Of a stretch of 64,000 bases of DNA, positions 1-9,956 are shown in pieces. Origin of the DNA: Paludibacteraceae bacterium (GTDB taxonomy: Bacteria > Bacteroidota > Bacteroidia > Bacteroidales > Paludibacteraceae); the NCBI GenBank assembly GCA_017464475.1, contig JAFTZQ010000005.1:62001-126000 (forward strand). Reading direction: 5' to 3'. Position 1 is the first letter of the stretch, and every line of letters starts with the position of its first letter. The notes beneath the pieces are model-generated. The model did not search any database. It was not told the DNA's origin and saw nothing but the letters and a program-made list of their open reading frames with translations. Position numbers and translations under genes: made by a program.

Positions 1-2802
1 CTGGCGCATAAACCTCGTCTGTCCGGAGGCGGATTGGAGCGCGGCGCATACGAATGTCTGGCGCAGATCCAACGTGTGCTCTATGTGCGTGCGGAGGCTA
101 TGGATGGAGACGGCTCCAGCTGGGAGAAAGCATTCGGACAAGGACAACTCCAGAACGCTATCGACGCCGCTGCCGTTTATACCTATCTGAACCAAGGAGC
201 GGTGAACCGCGAGAGCCGCAAGGCATACGTCTTTGTGCAAGGAAGCTCGCAATCACTCGGATCGATCGAGGCGCGCGACGGCGTCTATGTCTATGGCTCG
301 CTGCCGACCCACTTCACCGACACAGCAACGGCTACACCTATAGTGGAAGGCTCGACCGAAAAAGAGTTCACCGACGACGAGTGCCAGAGGTTCGTCAACT
401 ATGTGCGGGCATACGAATCCGGAGTGGCTGCTTCGGGTGCGTCTTCCTATATCACCTCTGTCCGCATAGAGGGCGACCCCTTCCAGACCGGCTTCCTGCT
501 CGACGGATTTGTGATCACCAACACGACCAACGCTCATACTACGCCGGTTATTATCAACAATGACTTGTCTGCGGTTCGCAACTGCCTCCTTGTCAATAAT
601 AAAGTGGAGGGTCACCCGCTGGCGGATGTGCAGAAGGGCTTGCTCTATAACTCGCTCATCTATGGCGACTCGGCTTCGACACTCGTGCGCGTGGGAGCCA
701 ACGGTCTGGCACTCAATAATACCATCGTCTCGGAAATAGAGTCGGTAACGCCGATCGATACCACAGAGGCAAGAGCCGGAGCGGTGCGGAATAATATCTC
801 CCTCAACTCTCAACTATCAACTATCAACTGTTTTGCGCCCTATATGACGGCGAAGAACCCCTATACGCTGCCGTCATATCTGACGAATAATCCTTCGCTG
901 GCATACCAGCTATACGAGCGTTCGGATAGTATCAATGCGGGCTTGGCATACAATGACCTGCCTGCGCTCTTCGACGACTACAAGGCGGATCATACCATTG
1001 ATTTCAGCCGCGACCGCGACGTGCTCGGAAACCCGCGTCTGATAGGCACTACCGTCGATATGGGTGCACTGGAGGCTTGGTATATCGCGCCGAAGACGGC
1101 AGTGGAGATCACTGCCATTACCAATATCGTCGGCCCTGGTGCTTCTTCCGGCAAACCCACCGCTTTCACTAATAACTACGGCGGAAACAACTACCCGCAT
1201 CCGGGATCCGTGGTCTATCTGATGGATTCGGCGGTAATGACCATGCAATATGAGAATACCGATTTCCGGGACTTGAAGGAGAATGACATTATCTTCAATC
1301 CGGGATACATGCTGCTCTCTTCGGGTGCGTCGTTCTACGGTAACGGGCATAATGTACAGCTCGCCTATGTGGCGGCGGAGAAACGCTTCGTTAACCAGCG
1401 CTACTCCATGACCGCATGGCCGTTCGACTATGATATCCAAAATATCACGGTCTCCGGTAACCCATTCCCCGTAACTCCCCCTTCAGGGGGCTTGGGGGCT
1501 CCCTTCACCACCTATACCTACAATGGTACAGCTCGTTCGGCGAAAGACTATGTCTTCCAATCGGATAATTCGGATCTATGGATACGGATCGATACTACGA
1601 ACCGTAGTGCGACCGAGGGTTATTTGATGGACTTCGGCTCCGTCATGACGGATACCACGCTCCGATTTACCTCTTTCGCTCCTTCCGCCGGACAGTACGT
1701 CTATGTGGAGGATACGGACGACAAGGAGATCTATCTCACCCAGTACGACCACCGCGATCCTTCCGGGGCGGGTACCGGATTCAATTTCACCCGCCAGGAA
1801 GATATGGGATGGAACATGAAGGGTCTGCCTTGGCTCGTGTCGGAATACCGTACCGATACAATCTTAGAGGACGAGACTTATCTCCGTCAGATGTATATCC
1901 CGCATGTGTTCTACCGGATGGACGGTGCGGTTAATTATGCGATCAATGGCGACCAAGTGATCCCTGACCGCTCGTGGGATAAAGGAACGGTACTGCCGAT
2001 GGGAACGGCGTTCCTGACCCAGACGGCTACCCAGTCGGAGAACGAGAAGATCGTCTTCCATCTGCCGAAGTACGGCCGCAACAAGCGTGTGGCGAGACCG
2101 ATCCTTTCTGTAACAGAGAGCACACCGAAAGTGACCCATGCTCCGGCTAAATCAGCAGTCAGCAGTCAGCCGTCAGTGGTCAGCCGCCAGCAGTCAGCCT
2201 TCGTCACCCTCTTCCCCGATTCGACGGCGGACAAGACCGTCCGCTATTCGTACGGACGCGACGGCGTAAGCTGGCGCACCGATGAGCGTTCGCCGCAACT
2301 CTATATCCTGGACGCACGGCGCACCTCGGGGATCTCCCTCCTCGGTGCCGCGCCGACCGAAGTGGATATACCGCTTGGGTTGAGTGTTCCCAACCTTACC
2401 ACGGGAGAGGTTATTTTCTCGCTGCCGCAGAAAGAGGCGTTCGCGGACTATGCGTACGTTTGGCTGATAGACTACGAGAAAAATAAATATACCAACCTCC
2501 TGGAGGAACCGTACACGGCTTCGGTGGAGCAGGGCGAGAATACGCGCCGTTTCGCCGTCCGTATCGGCGGCTTCCCGAAGACCGACAAGAACGGCTCCCG
2601 CCAATACGTAGTCTATACGTTCGAGGGCACGCTCTACGTCCGCGGTCTGGTTGCCGGCGACAGGATCACCGTCTATTCGCCTTCCGGCCAGCTGGTACAC
2701 CAGGCGATCTCCACCGGATACGAGTATTCGACGCCGCTCAGCCCGCAAAACGGATACGTCGTCAAGGTCAACGACAAGGCACATAAGGTGCTCAATATGT
2801 AA
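1..2802 (+). CDS. Large surface protein, parallel beta-helix, choice-of-anchor Q-like, type IX-like tail (5' end outside window)
   Basis: The frame is open to base 1, so the true start is upstream. The first third holds short Asn-rich turns (such as NSLIYGD and LNNTIVSE) typical of right-handed beta-helix proteins, followed by NPRL...DMGALE, the signature of choice-of-anchor Q domains. The last ~60 residues (LYVRG, RITVYSPSGQLV, NGYVVKV) resemble a type A type IX secretion tail, suggesting export across the outer membrane and surface attachment. Three dispersed repeats are translated in frame (801-830, 1471-1500, 2152-2198). A decayed paralogue of its C-terminus lies at 31700-31898. The ligand or substrate is unknown. 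A terminator follows at once. Confidence 0.75.
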   Translation: MAHKPRLSGGGLERGAYECLAQIQRVLYVRAEAMDGDGSSWEKAFGQGQLQNAIDAAAVYTYLNQGAVNRESRKAYVFVQGSSQSLGSIEARDGVYVYGSLPTHFTDTATATPIVEGSTEKEFTDDECQRFVNYVRAYESGVAASGASSYITSVRIEGDPFQTGFLLDGFVITNTTNAHTTPVIINNDLSAVRNCLLVNNKVEGHPLADVQKGLLYNSLIYGDSASTLVRVGANGLALNNTIVSEIESVTPIDTTEARAGAVRNNISLNSQLSTINCFAPYMTAKNPYTLPSYLTNNPSLAYQLYERSDSINAGLAYNDLPALFDDYKADHTIDFSRDRDVLGNPRLIGTTVDMGALEAWYIAPKTAVEITAITNIVGPGASSGKPTAFTNNYGGNNYPHPGSVVYLMDSAVMTMQYENTDFRDLKENDIIFNPGYMLLSSGASFYGNGHNVQLAYVAAEKRFVNQRYSMTAWPFDYDIQNITVSGNPFPVTPPSGGLGAPFTTYTYNGTARSAKDYVFQSDNSDLWIRIDTTNRSATEGYLMDFGSVMTDTTLRFTSFAPSAGQYVYVEDTDDKEIYLTQYDHRDPSGAGTGFNFTRQEDMGWNMKGLPWLVSEYRTDTILEDETYLRQMYIPHVFYRMDGAVNYAINGDQVIPDRSWDKGTVLPMGTAFLTQTATQSENEKIVFHLPKYGRNKRVARPILSVTESTPKVTHAPAKSAVSSQPSVVSRQQSAFVTLFPDSTADKTVRYSYGRDGVSWRTDERSPQLYILDARRTSGISLLGAAPTEVDIPLGLSVPNLTTGEVIFSLPQKEAFADYAYVWLIDYEKNKYTNLLEEPYTASVEQGENTRRFAVRIGGFPKTDKNGSRQYVVYTFEGTLYVRGLVAGDRITVYSPSGQLVHQAISTGYEYSTPLSPQNGYVVKVNDKAHKVLNM
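801..830 (+). repeat. AT-rich short repeat family B, in frame
   Basis: Tandem CTCAACTCTCAACTATCAAC-type units read as NSQLSTINC inside the beta-helix protein. Same family as 3549-3580, 7909-7946 and 35148-35207. Confidence 0.6.
1471..1500 (+). repeat. GC-rich palindromic repeat family A, in frame
   Basis: Core CCCCCTTCAGGGGG plus a GGGGGCT arm, translated as TPPSGGLGAP. One of about ten related palindromic elements in the window. Confidence 0.55.
2152..2198 (+). repeat. CAGTCAG-type repeat family C, in frame
   Basis: Irregular tandem of CAGTCAGC/CAGTGGTCAGC units read as AVSSQPSVVSRQQSAF. Related copies occur in cysS (39818-39848) and in the TPR regulator (12945-12972). Confidence 0.6.
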
Positions 2803-2807
2803 AAAAT

Positions 2808-2830
2808 CGCCCTTCGGGGCGTTTTTTTTT
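2808..2830 (+). terminator. Rho-independent terminator with UUCG tetraloop
   Basis: CGCCC-TTCG-GGGCG hairpin followed by nine T, starting 5 bases after the stop codon of the surface protein. The T-tract also supplies the -33 TTTG of the ileS promoter. Confidence 0.9.
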
Positions 2831-2859
2831 GCGTATGTCAGAAAAAAGCAGTAAATTTG
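2828..2859 (+). promoter_or_regulatory. Bacteroidota sigma-ABfr promoter of ileS
   Basis: TTTG (2828-2831), 20-base spacer, TAAATTTG (2852-2859). A 24-base stretch, 2838-2861, recurs exactly at 29965-29988. It lies about 40 bases before the ileS start. Confidence 0.85.
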
Positions 2860-2899
2860 CACCCGCAAATTATAGGCTAATAAAATTACTAACATATTC

Positions 2900-5800
2900 A
2901 TGAAACGTTTTAACGAATACAAACAGTTGAACTTGCCCGCCTTGAGCCGCGAAGTGCTGGCTCAATGGGAGCAAGAGGGGTTATTTGAGAAAAGTATCAC
3001 CACGCGCGAGGGACATCCCCGGTTCCTCTTCTTCGAGGGACCTCCCTCAGCAAACGGTATGCCCGGTATCCACCATGTCATGGCGCGTACGATCAAGGAT
3101 ACGTTCTGCCGATTCAAGACCATGCAGGGCTACCAAGTCCGCCGCAAAGCCGGATGGGACACCCACGGTCTGCCCGTGGAACTGGGCGTGGAGAAAATGC
3201 TGGGTATCACCAAAGAGGACATCGGCAAGAAGATCTCCGTCGATGAGTATAACGCCGCTTGCCGCCGCGAGGTAATGAAATACACCGCCGAGTGGACCAA
3301 TCTCACCAAGCAGATGGGATATTGGGTGGACCTGGAGAACCCTTACATCACCTACGATAACAAGTATATCGAGACGCTCTGGTACCTGCTGAAGGAGTTG
3401 TACAAGAAGGGCTATCTCTACAAGGGCTATACCATCCAGCCGTACTCGCCTGCTGCCGGAACGGGTTTGAGTTCCCACGAGCTCAACCAACCCGGTTGCT
3501 ACCGCGATGTGAAGGATCTCACCTGCACCGCACGCTTCAAACTGAAATCCTCAAATTCTCAAATTTTCAAATCTTCAAACGGCGCAGCCACCTACATCAT
3601 CGCCTGGACGACGACGCCTTGGACCTTACCGAGCAATACGGCATTGTGCGTGGGACCGAAGATCGACTATGTGGCGGTGGAGACCCCTGCCGGCGACCAT
3701 ATTATCCTCGCCAAAGCGCGGCTGGATGCATACCGCAAAGAGCTCTGCGGAGTGGATGAAGAGGGCAAACCGCTGGAGCCGAAGATCGTGTGGAAAGGCA
3801 AAGGAACGGAGCTGGTGGGACTGGAGTACGAACCCCTTTTCCCGTGGGTGAACCCGGGCGAAGGTGCTTTCCGCGTCATACCCGGGGACTATGTCACGAC
3901 CGAAGACGGAACCGGTATTGTGCATATCGCGCCTACGTTCGGTGCGGACGATAAGAAGGTAGCGGACGCAGCCGGTGTACCGGGTCTGTATATGCAGACC
4001 AAAGCCAACGGTCCGCGTCCGATGGTGGATTTCACCGGCAAGTACTGGAATGTAGAGGATCTCGACGAGGAGTGGTACAAGGCGAACGTCAATGATGAGT
4101 TATACCGCAAGTACGCCGGCCGTTGGGTGAAGAACGCCTATGACCCGCAGTTTACGGTCGATGGCAAGTACGACGAGGCGGCTGCCGCCAAAGCCGAGAC
4201 GCTCGACCTCCATCTGTGTCTGGAGATGAAAGCGGACGGACGACTCCTGCGCAGCGAGAAGCACGTACACACGTACCCGCATTGCTGGCGTACCGACAAG
4301 CCTGTCCTCTATTATCCGCTGGACAGCTGGTTTATCCGTTCCACGAAGGCGCGTGAGGAGATGATTGCGCTGAACAAGACCATCAACTGGCAACCCGAAT
4401 CGACCGGAACAGGTCGTTTCGGCAAATGGCTGGAGAACCTGAATGACTGGAACCTGAGCCGTTCGCGTTACTGGGGCACGCCGCTGCCGATATGGCGCAC
4501 CGAGGACGGAAGCGAGGAGATCTGTATCGGTTCTATCGCCGAACTATTCGCCGAGATAGACAAGTCCGTCAAAGCGGGCTTCATGAAAGCCAACCCCTGG
4601 CCCAAGCATATCGTGGGCGACTATTCGAAGGCGAACTACGATCCGTCTGTGATCGACCTCCACCGCCCGTATGTGGATAGTATTATCCTCGTTTCGCCGA
4701 GCGGCAAACCGATGAAGCGCGAACTGGATCTCATCGACGTATGGTTCGACTCCGGTGCTATGCCATACGCCCAGAACCACTATCCGTTTGAGAACGCCGA
4801 TCTGCCGCGTACGGCGGACTTTATCTCCGAGGGCGTGGATCAGACCCGTGGGTGGTTCTTTACCCTCCATGCCATCCATACCATGATTGAGGGCAAGGTG
4901 GCATACCGGAATGTCATCTCTAATGGTCTGGTGCTCGATAAGAACGGCAATAAGATGTCCAAACGTCTGGGCAACGCTGTGGATCCGTTCGGCGCACTCA
5001 ATACCTACGGAGCGGACGCCGTGCGGTGGTACATGTTGACCAACAGTAGCCCCTGGGAGAACCTGAAGTTCGATCCCGAGGGAGTGGATGAGGTGCGCCG
5101 TAAGTTCTTCGGCACGCTGTATAACACCTACGGTTTCTTTGCGCTGTATGCGAATGTGGACGGGTGGGGTCATGAGAACCTTAAAGACCTTAAGGACATT
5201 AAAGACCTTAATGACCTTAGCGAGATCGACCGCTGGATCCTCTCGCGCCTGAACTCCCTTGTCAAAGAGGTGACGGAGGCATATGAGGCCTACGAACCCA
5301 CCCGAGCCGGGCGCGCTATCTCCGATTTCGTGCAGGATGACCTGAGTAACTGGTATGTTCGTCTGAACCGCAAGCGTTTCTGGGGCGGCGAGATGGATGC
5401 CGACAAACAGGCGGCATACACGACGCTCTATACCTGTCTGAAGACGGTAGCGCAGTTGATGGCGCCGAATGCTCCGTTCTTCGGTGACCGGCTCTACCGC
5501 GACCTGACGGGCGAGACCGTGCACCTGAGCACATGGCCCGCAGCCGATGAAGCGCTGATCGATAAGACGCTGGAGCGCCAGATGTACCTCGCGCAGCAAG
5601 CTACGTCCATGATCCTCTCGCTGCGCAAACGCGCGGAGAAGAACGTGCGCCAGCCGCTGCAGAAAGCGGTCATCCCGACGCCCGACCAGGAGACCACCGA
5701 CGCACTCCTGCATGTAGCCGACCTTATCAAGAGCGAAGTGAATGTCAAGGAATTGGTAATCGTTCCGGCGGAGCAGTCCGAGATTCGCCTTGTCAAGAAG

Positions 5801-6349
5801 ATCAAACCGAACTTCAAAGTGCTGGGCAAGAAAGTAGGCGCGAACATGAAAGCCCTCGCTGCCGCTATCAATGCCATGTCCCAAGACGACATCGCCAAGA
5901 TGGAAAAAGAAGGCACATTCTTTATTTCCCTCCCTTGTGGGGAGGGTGAGGGTGGGGTTTCCCTTCTGCCCGAGGATGTGGATATCCTCACCGAAGACAT
6001 GCCGGGTTGGTTGGTAGCGAACAACGGCGTGCTGACTATCGCGCTGGATATCGAACTGACCGACGAACTGATCGAAGAGGGTATTGCGCGCGAGTTGATC
6101 AACCGCATCCAGAACCTCCGTAAGTCCTCCGGCTTGGAGATCACCGACCGCATAGCGATCGTACTGGAAGACCGTCCCGAGATCCACAACGCCGTCCTGC
6201 ATTGCGGCGAATACATCGCTTCGCAGGTACTGGCTACTTCGCTCAGTCTGACTTCTGACAGCGAAAGCGGTCTGACAGGCGAAGCCGGTCTCACATCTGT
6301 ATTGGAGATGGACGGATACAACGTAAAGATTAACATAACGAAAGCATAA
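2900..6349 (+). CDS. ileS: Isoleucyl-tRNA synthetase
   Basis: Class I aminoacyl-tRNA synthetase charging tRNA-Ile with isoleucine in the cytoplasm. The HIGH-type motif GIHH lies at residues 56-59 and the KMSKR loop at 685-689; editing-domain and anticodon-binding regions are present and the 1149-residue length fits the long Bacteroidota type. Four low-complexity inserts made of dispersed repeats are translated in frame (3549-3580, 5176-5220, 5927-5960, 6245-6290), an odd feature for an essential enzyme. The ATG at 2900 sits just downstream of a strong promoter. The lipoprotein gene begins 2 bases after the stop, so co-transcription is likely. Confidence 0.97.
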   Translation: MKRFNEYKQLNLPALSREVLAQWEQEGLFEKSITTREGHPRFLFFEGPPSANGMPGIHHVMARTIKDTFCRFKTMQGYQVRRKAGWDTHGLPVELGVEKMLGITKEDIGKKISVDEYNAACRREVMKYTAEWTNLTKQMGYWVDLENPYITYDNKYIETLWYLLKELYKKGYLYKGYTIQPYSPAAGTGLSSHELNQPGCYRDVKDLTCTARFKLKSSNSQIFKSSNGAATYIIAWTTTPWTLPSNTALCVGPKIDYVAVETPAGDHIILAKARLDAYRKELCGVDEEGKPLEPKIVWKGKGTELVGLEYEPLFPWVNPGEGAFRVIPGDYVTTEDGTGIVHIAPTFGADDKKVADAAGVPGLYMQTKANGPRPMVDFTGKYWNVEDLDEEWYKANVNDELYRKYAGRWVKNAYDPQFTVDGKYDEAAAAKAETLDLHLCLEMKADGRLLRSEKHVHTYPHCWRTDKPVLYYPLDSWFIRSTKAREEMIALNKTINWQPESTGTGRFGKWLENLNDWNLSRSRYWGTPLPIWRTEDGSEEICIGSIAELFAEIDKSVKAGFMKANPWPKHIVGDYSKANYDPSVIDLHRPYVDSIILVSPSGKPMKRELDLIDVWFDSGAMPYAQNHYPFENADLPRTADFISEGVDQTRGWFFTLHAIHTMIEGKVAYRNVISNGLVLDKNGNKMSKRLGNAVDPFGALNTYGADAVRWYMLTNSSPWENLKFDPEGVDEVRRKFFGTLYNTYGFFALYANVDGWGHENLKDLKDIKDLNDLSEIDRWILSRLNSLVKEVTEAYEAYEPTRAGRAISDFVQDDLSNWYVRLNRKRFWGGEMDADKQAAYTTLYTCLKTVAQLMAPNAPFFGDRLYRDLTGETVHLSTWPAADEALIDKTLERQMYLAQQATSMILSLRKRAEKNVRQPLQKAVIPTPDQETTDALLHVADLIKSEVNVKELVIVPAEQSEIRLVKKIKPNFKVLGKKVGANMKALAAAINAMSQDDIAKMEKEGTFFISLPCGEGEGGVSLLPEDVDILTEDMPGWLVANNGVLTIALDIELTDELIEEGIARELINRIQNLRKSSGLEITDRIAIVLEDRPEIHNAVLHCGEYIASQVLATSLSLTSDSESGLTGEAGLTSVLEMDGYNVKINITKA
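3549..3580 (+). repeat. AT-rich repeat family B inside ileS
   Basis: TCAAATTCTCAAATTTTCAA-type tandem read as SSNSQIFKSSN, in the part of IleRS corresponding to the editing region. Confidence 0.6.
5176..5220 (+). repeat. Tandem CTTAAAGAC-type repeat inside ileS
   Basis: Imperfect 9-base units (CCTTAAAGA / CCTTAAGGA / CATTAAAGA / CCTTAATGA) giving NLKDLKDIKDLNDLSE in frame. Possibly a variant of the AT-rich family. Confidence 0.6.
5927..5960 (+). repeat. GC-rich palindromic repeat family A inside ileS
   Basis: CCCTCCC-TTGTG-GGGAGGG followed by GGTGGGGTTT, read in frame as SLPCGEGEGGVS. Confidence 0.65.
6245..6290 (+). repeat. Two-copy ~18-base tandem near the ileS 3' end
   Basis: TCTGACAGCGAAAGCGG followed by TCTGACAGGCGAAGCCGG, read as SDSESGLTGEAGL. 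Likely another expandable low-complexity insert. Confidence 0.45.
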
Positions 6350-6351
6350 TT

Positions 6352-6804
6352 ATGAGAAAGTCAATTCAAATTCTATTCCTTGCCTTTGTAGCCGTAGCCT
6401 TGGCGAGTTGCGACATGTTCAACAAGACTACACCTTCGTATTCCCTGAGCGACCTGCAGGGACTTTGGCAGCGCAATAACACCCAAGAGTTTGTGCGTTT
6501 TACCACCGAGCAGTCCGATGAAACGGGCTATTTTTTAGGCTGCGAATGGGACGAAGCGGAAGACGTCACGGAGCAGGATCGTATAGACGCCCGCAATGAA
6601 CTCGGACACCCCGGCAACGGATGGTTCAAATATCAATTCAAGAGTACCGGAGACCTGACGGAGATCCACCTGATGGACAACGGCGGCGCCGAGATACCGA
6701 AGATCTATGTGGTTTCCAAGCTGACGGACACCGACCTCGTCTATTATGAGAAAGAGTATCCGTCTATTAAATTCAACTTCACCAAAGTCGTAACAACGAA
6801 ATGA
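6352..6804 (+). CDS. Small lipoprotein, lipocalin-like size
   Basis: A 150-residue protein with a signal peptide and lipobox LASC (Cys ~20), so anchored to a membrane facing the periplasm or outside. The rest is a small beta-rich domain (LQGLWQRN... DLVYYEKEYPSIKFNF) resembling the lipocalin-like lipoproteins common in Bacteroidota, although no diagnostic motif was seen. It starts 2 bases after ileS and its stop overlaps the next start (ATGA at 6801), so it is translationally coupled to the AsmA-like gene. Function unknown. Confidence 0.75.
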   Translation: MRKSIQILFLAFVAVALASCDMFNKTTPSYSLSDLQGLWQRNNTQEFVRFTTEQSDETGYFLGCEWDEAEDVTEQDRIDARNELGHPGNGWFKYQFKSTGDLTEIHLMDNGGAEIPKIYVVSKLTDTDLVYYEKEYPSIKFNFTKVVTTK

Positions 6805-9800
6805 AACGTGCGCTCCAAATCATAGGATGGACGCTTCTGGGTGTCGTGTTGACGGTAGTGGTAGCAGCCACTATCGTGTGCTACGTGGTCTTCACGCCGG
6901 AGCGTCTGACCCCTATCGCCCGCGATGTAGCGGACCGGTTTATTACCGCCGAGCATGAGATAGGATCGGTGGATCTGACCTTCTTCTCTACCTTCCCCCG
7001 CTTCGGTCTGCGCGCCGACGGACTGCTGATCGTCAATCCCAAAGCCGGTGCGCAGAACGATACTGTTGTGGCTGCGCCTACGCTGGTGGCTACGGTGGAT
7101 GTGATGGAGTTTCTGAACCATCGGAATCTGCATGTGCACGAGGCGATACTGGATGACGCATTCGTCAATTTCTATATTGCTCCGGACGGTACGACCAACC
7201 TGACCGATGTGTTTGTCTCTTCGCCGGACACGACGGAGGAGGACACCACCGCTTTCTCGCTGCCGTTCGATGAACTGAAGGTGGACGGACTGCGTCTGAA
7301 AGCCCGGTATATCACTTTCTTGGACGACAAAGATACGATCGCTGCGTCGCTGGGAGAGACGGACCTCGCTGTGCAGGCAAATAGTTGGGAGGATATGTTC
7401 CTTTCGCTGGACGCGCAGAATGTATGTGCGTCGCTCAAGGGAGAGACTTATGCCGACTCGTTGCGCGTGAAGATTGACGCACCTATGGCGATGAACCTCG
7501 ACTCCATGCATTTCGCTTTCCGCAGAGCCGAATTAGCGGTCAATGAGTTTGCGCTGGTACTCAGCGGAAGTGCGGATATACAGGACTCGATAGGCGTAGA
7601 TATGGGAATTTCCACCAAAGGCAAATGGCAGATCAAGCCGCTCATGGCGCTTATTCCGGCTCAATTCGCCCGGTCGCTGAGCGATCTGGATGTGGACGGC
7701 GAGGCGGCGTTGGAAGCCACGATACAGGGTTTTGTCTCTGACAAACAGATGCCGCGCGTGCAGGCGCATCTGGCGCTGGAGGACGGTGAGGGCAGCTACA
7801 AGCCGCTGCCATATACTCTTCGCGATGTAGAATTAGACGCTACGGCGGATATCCGTCTGACGGAAGGAGAGGTAAGCAATGTGGAGATTCATAAGTTGCA
7901 CGCCGCAACTCTCAATTCTCAATTCTCAATTCTCAATTCTCAATTGTCCGACTTGATGGGTAACATGCTGCTCGACCTGGCGCTCAACCTCGATGCCAAC
8001 TTGCCGGACTTTGCGTATTTCCTGCCGGAAGCCATGACGCTGAACGGCAAAGCCAAGGGTACAGCGAAAGCGAAGATCCGTCTGGACGACCTGACCGCGA
8101 TGCGGCTGGAGAAGGGTACTATCTATGCCGATCTGGACCTGAAGGAGATTCATTATGCGATGGATTCGATGGTAGCCGATCTGCCGAAGACCCATGCTAC
8201 GATCCGGTTGCCGAACCCCAAACCGTCCAAACCGAAGGTTAACTGGGCGCGGATCGACCTGACGACGGACAAAGTGGATTTCGAGATGGCGACGCCGCTG
8301 AAGGCTGCACTCAAAGCGTCTGCGATCCAGCTGGAGGCAGGTAATGTGCTGTCCAAAGATCCCGTTCTCTATGCTGCCGTAGGGGTGCAGAGTGAGCGTC
8401 CGGTAGAGGTGGAGATGGACTCGATGGGCGGCACGATCGATGCACCTAAGTTGAAGCTGTATGCCGAGTATAACACCAAGGACACGACCGTCATGCCCGT
8501 AGCGCAGGCGACGATAGACTGCGATGCACTGGACGGGTTCTTCCAAGATATCCAAGCCGACTTGGCTGCTTCCCATCTGGAGGCGTCGCTCTCCGGAGGA
8601 CGCAAAGACAAGTCTGCTCCGCGGCTGCAAGCCAAACTGAGGACACAGGCACTCAATGCCAGGATGGGAGAGGAGCTGGCTGCCAAGACCGGTAAACTGG
8701 ATCTGGAAGCCGCTGCGCGGTACAAAGCCGGAGAAGAGAATATCCTGCTGCAATGGAACCCGCGGCTGAAAGTGAACCTCAAGAACGGCGAACTCAATAT
8801 ACCGGAGCGGCTGCCCGAAGCAGTGATCATCCCCTCTATCGAGTTCAGTTATTCGAACCGCGAGATGGAGATAGCTAACTCCCGGATTGAGTTGGGTAAC
8901 AGCGATCTGAACCTCAAGGGTAATGTTCGTAATATCGGTAAATGGTTCCGCCACGAGGCGATCTTGGAAGGTCAACTGGATGTTGTCTCCGACCATTGCG
9001 ACGCGAACCAGTTGTTAGCTTGGTTCTCCGCAGATGAGGGGAGTGAGGAAACTAACCCCTCCCCGTCCCTCCCCTCAAGGGAGGGAGAACCGAGTGTAGA
9101 ACCTGTCTCCTCCCCTGAGGGGAGGACGGGTGGGGTTTCCGAGTCGGATCCTTTCCTTGTACCGACCGATGTGGACCTTGCTCTCATGACCCACATGCGT
9201 GAGGTGGAGATATTCAACCAAGTAGCTTCGGACCTCAAGGGAGGACTGTATATCAAGGACGGTACGTTGATCTTGGATGAGATGGGATTCGTCTGCCGTG
9301 CAGCGAAACTGCAACTCACCGCCATGTACCGCTCACCGCGACGCAACCACCTCTATGTCGGGTTTGACTACCACATGATCGATGTGGATATAGACGAGCT
9401 GCTGACCATGATCCCGAATCTGGAGGAGATGGTGCCGATGCTCTCTTCTTTCAAGGGCGCAGCACGTTTCCATTTAGCAGCAGAGACTTATCTCAACAGT
9501 CAATACCAGCCGAAGATGTCCACCCTCCGCGGTGCCGCTTCGCTAACCGGCAAAGACCTCGTTGTGCTGGACGGAGAGACGTTCTCGAAGATATCCAAAC
9601 TGCTGCTGTTCAACAAGAAGACGGAGAACCGCATCGACTCGATCAACGCCGAGATCACGGTCTATAAGAACGAGATCGATGTCTATCCGCTCTGCGTGCA
9701 GATGGATAACTACATGGTCGCTCTCGGCGGACGGCATAACACGGACATGACCTTTAACTACGACATCAATGTCCTCTCCCCGATCTACCTCGGCGTCAAC

Positions 9801-9956
9801 GTCAGCGGTAATATCGATAACCTGAAGATCAAACTCGCCAAATGTAAGTTTGCTCAGGATTTCAAACCCCATTGGTACCAGAAGGCAGACACCCAGTCCC
9901 AAGAGATCCGCCAGCGTATCAAAGCCTCTATGGAGAAAAACGTCAGGATTAAGTGA
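6801..9956 (+). CDS. AsmA-family envelope protein
   Basis: A 1051-residue protein with an N-terminal membrane helix (IIGWTLLGVVLTVVVAATIV) followed by FTPERLTPIARDVADRF and a long beta-rich periplasmic region, the arrangement of AsmA-family proteins, which are implicated in envelope lipid or outer-membrane homeostasis. The C-terminal part (YDINVLSPIYLGVNVSGNID) matches the AsmA-like C-terminal region. Two kinds of dispersed repeat are translated in frame: an AT-rich one (7909-7946) and a back-to-back pair of GC-rich palindromes (9051-9140). The stop codon lies at the start of a TGACAAAG-type repeat. Confidence 0.85.
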   Translation: MKRALQIIGWTLLGVVLTVVVAATIVCYVVFTPERLTPIARDVADRFITAEHEIGSVDLTFFSTFPRFGLRADGLLIVNPKAGAQNDTVVAAPTLVATVDVMEFLNHRNLHVHEAILDDAFVNFYIAPDGTTNLTDVFVSSPDTTEEDTTAFSLPFDELKVDGLRLKARYITFLDDKDTIAASLGETDLAVQANSWEDMFLSLDAQNVCASLKGETYADSLRVKIDAPMAMNLDSMHFAFRRAELAVNEFALVLSGSADIQDSIGVDMGISTKGKWQIKPLMALIPAQFARSLSDLDVDGEAALEATIQGFVSDKQMPRVQAHLALEDGEGSYKPLPYTLRDVELDATADIRLTEGEVSNVEIHKLHAATLNSQFSILNSQLSDLMGNMLLDLALNLDANLPDFAYFLPEAMTLNGKAKGTAKAKIRLDDLTAMRLEKGTIYADLDLKEIHYAMDSMVADLPKTHATIRLPNPKPSKPKVNWARIDLTTDKVDFEMATPLKAALKASAIQLEAGNVLSKDPVLYAAVGVQSERPVEVEMDSMGGTIDAPKLKLYAEYNTKDTTVMPVAQATIDCDALDGFFQDIQADLAASHLEASLSGGRKDKSAPRLQAKLRTQALNARMGEELAAKTGKLDLEAAARYKAGEENILLQWNPRLKVNLKNGELNIPERLPEAVIIPSIEFSYSNREMEIANSRIELGNSDLNLKGNVRNIGKWFRHEAILEGQLDVVSDHCDANQLLAWFSADEGSEETNPSPSLPSREGEPSVEPVSSPEGRTGGVSESDPFLVPTDVDLALMTHMREVEIFNQVASDLKGGLYIKDGTLILDEMGFVCRAAKLQLTAMYRSPRRNHLYVGFDYHMIDVDIDELLTMIPNLEEMVPMLSSFKGAARFHLAAETYLNSQYQPKMSTLRGAASLTGKDLVVLDGETFSKISKLLLFNKKTENRIDSINAEITVYKNEIDVYPLCVQMDNYMVALGGRHNTDMTFNYDINVLSPIYLGVNVSGNIDNLKIKLAKCKFAQDFKPHWYQKADTQSQEIRQRIKASMEKNVRIK
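7909..7946 (+). repeat. AT-rich repeat family B inside the AsmA-like gene
   Basis: About five tandem CTCAATT units (CTCAATTCTCAATTCTCAAT...) read as LNSQFSILNSQL. The clearest in-frame copy of this family. Confidence 0.8.
9051..9140 (+). repeat. Two family A palindromes in opposite orientation inside the AsmA-like gene
   Basis: Left copy: CCCTCCC-CTCAA-GGGAGGG preceded by AACCCCTCCCCGT. Right copy: CTCCTCCCC-TGA-GGGGAGG followed by ACGGGTGGGGTT, the reverse complement of the left copy's plan. The pair is in frame and encodes a Pro/Ser/Glu-rich linker. Confidence 0.75.

Noticed and set aside
4544..6202. 552-codon open frame on the minus strand
   Set aside because: Lies wholly inside ileS, which has clear catalytic motifs; a high-GC codon shadow.
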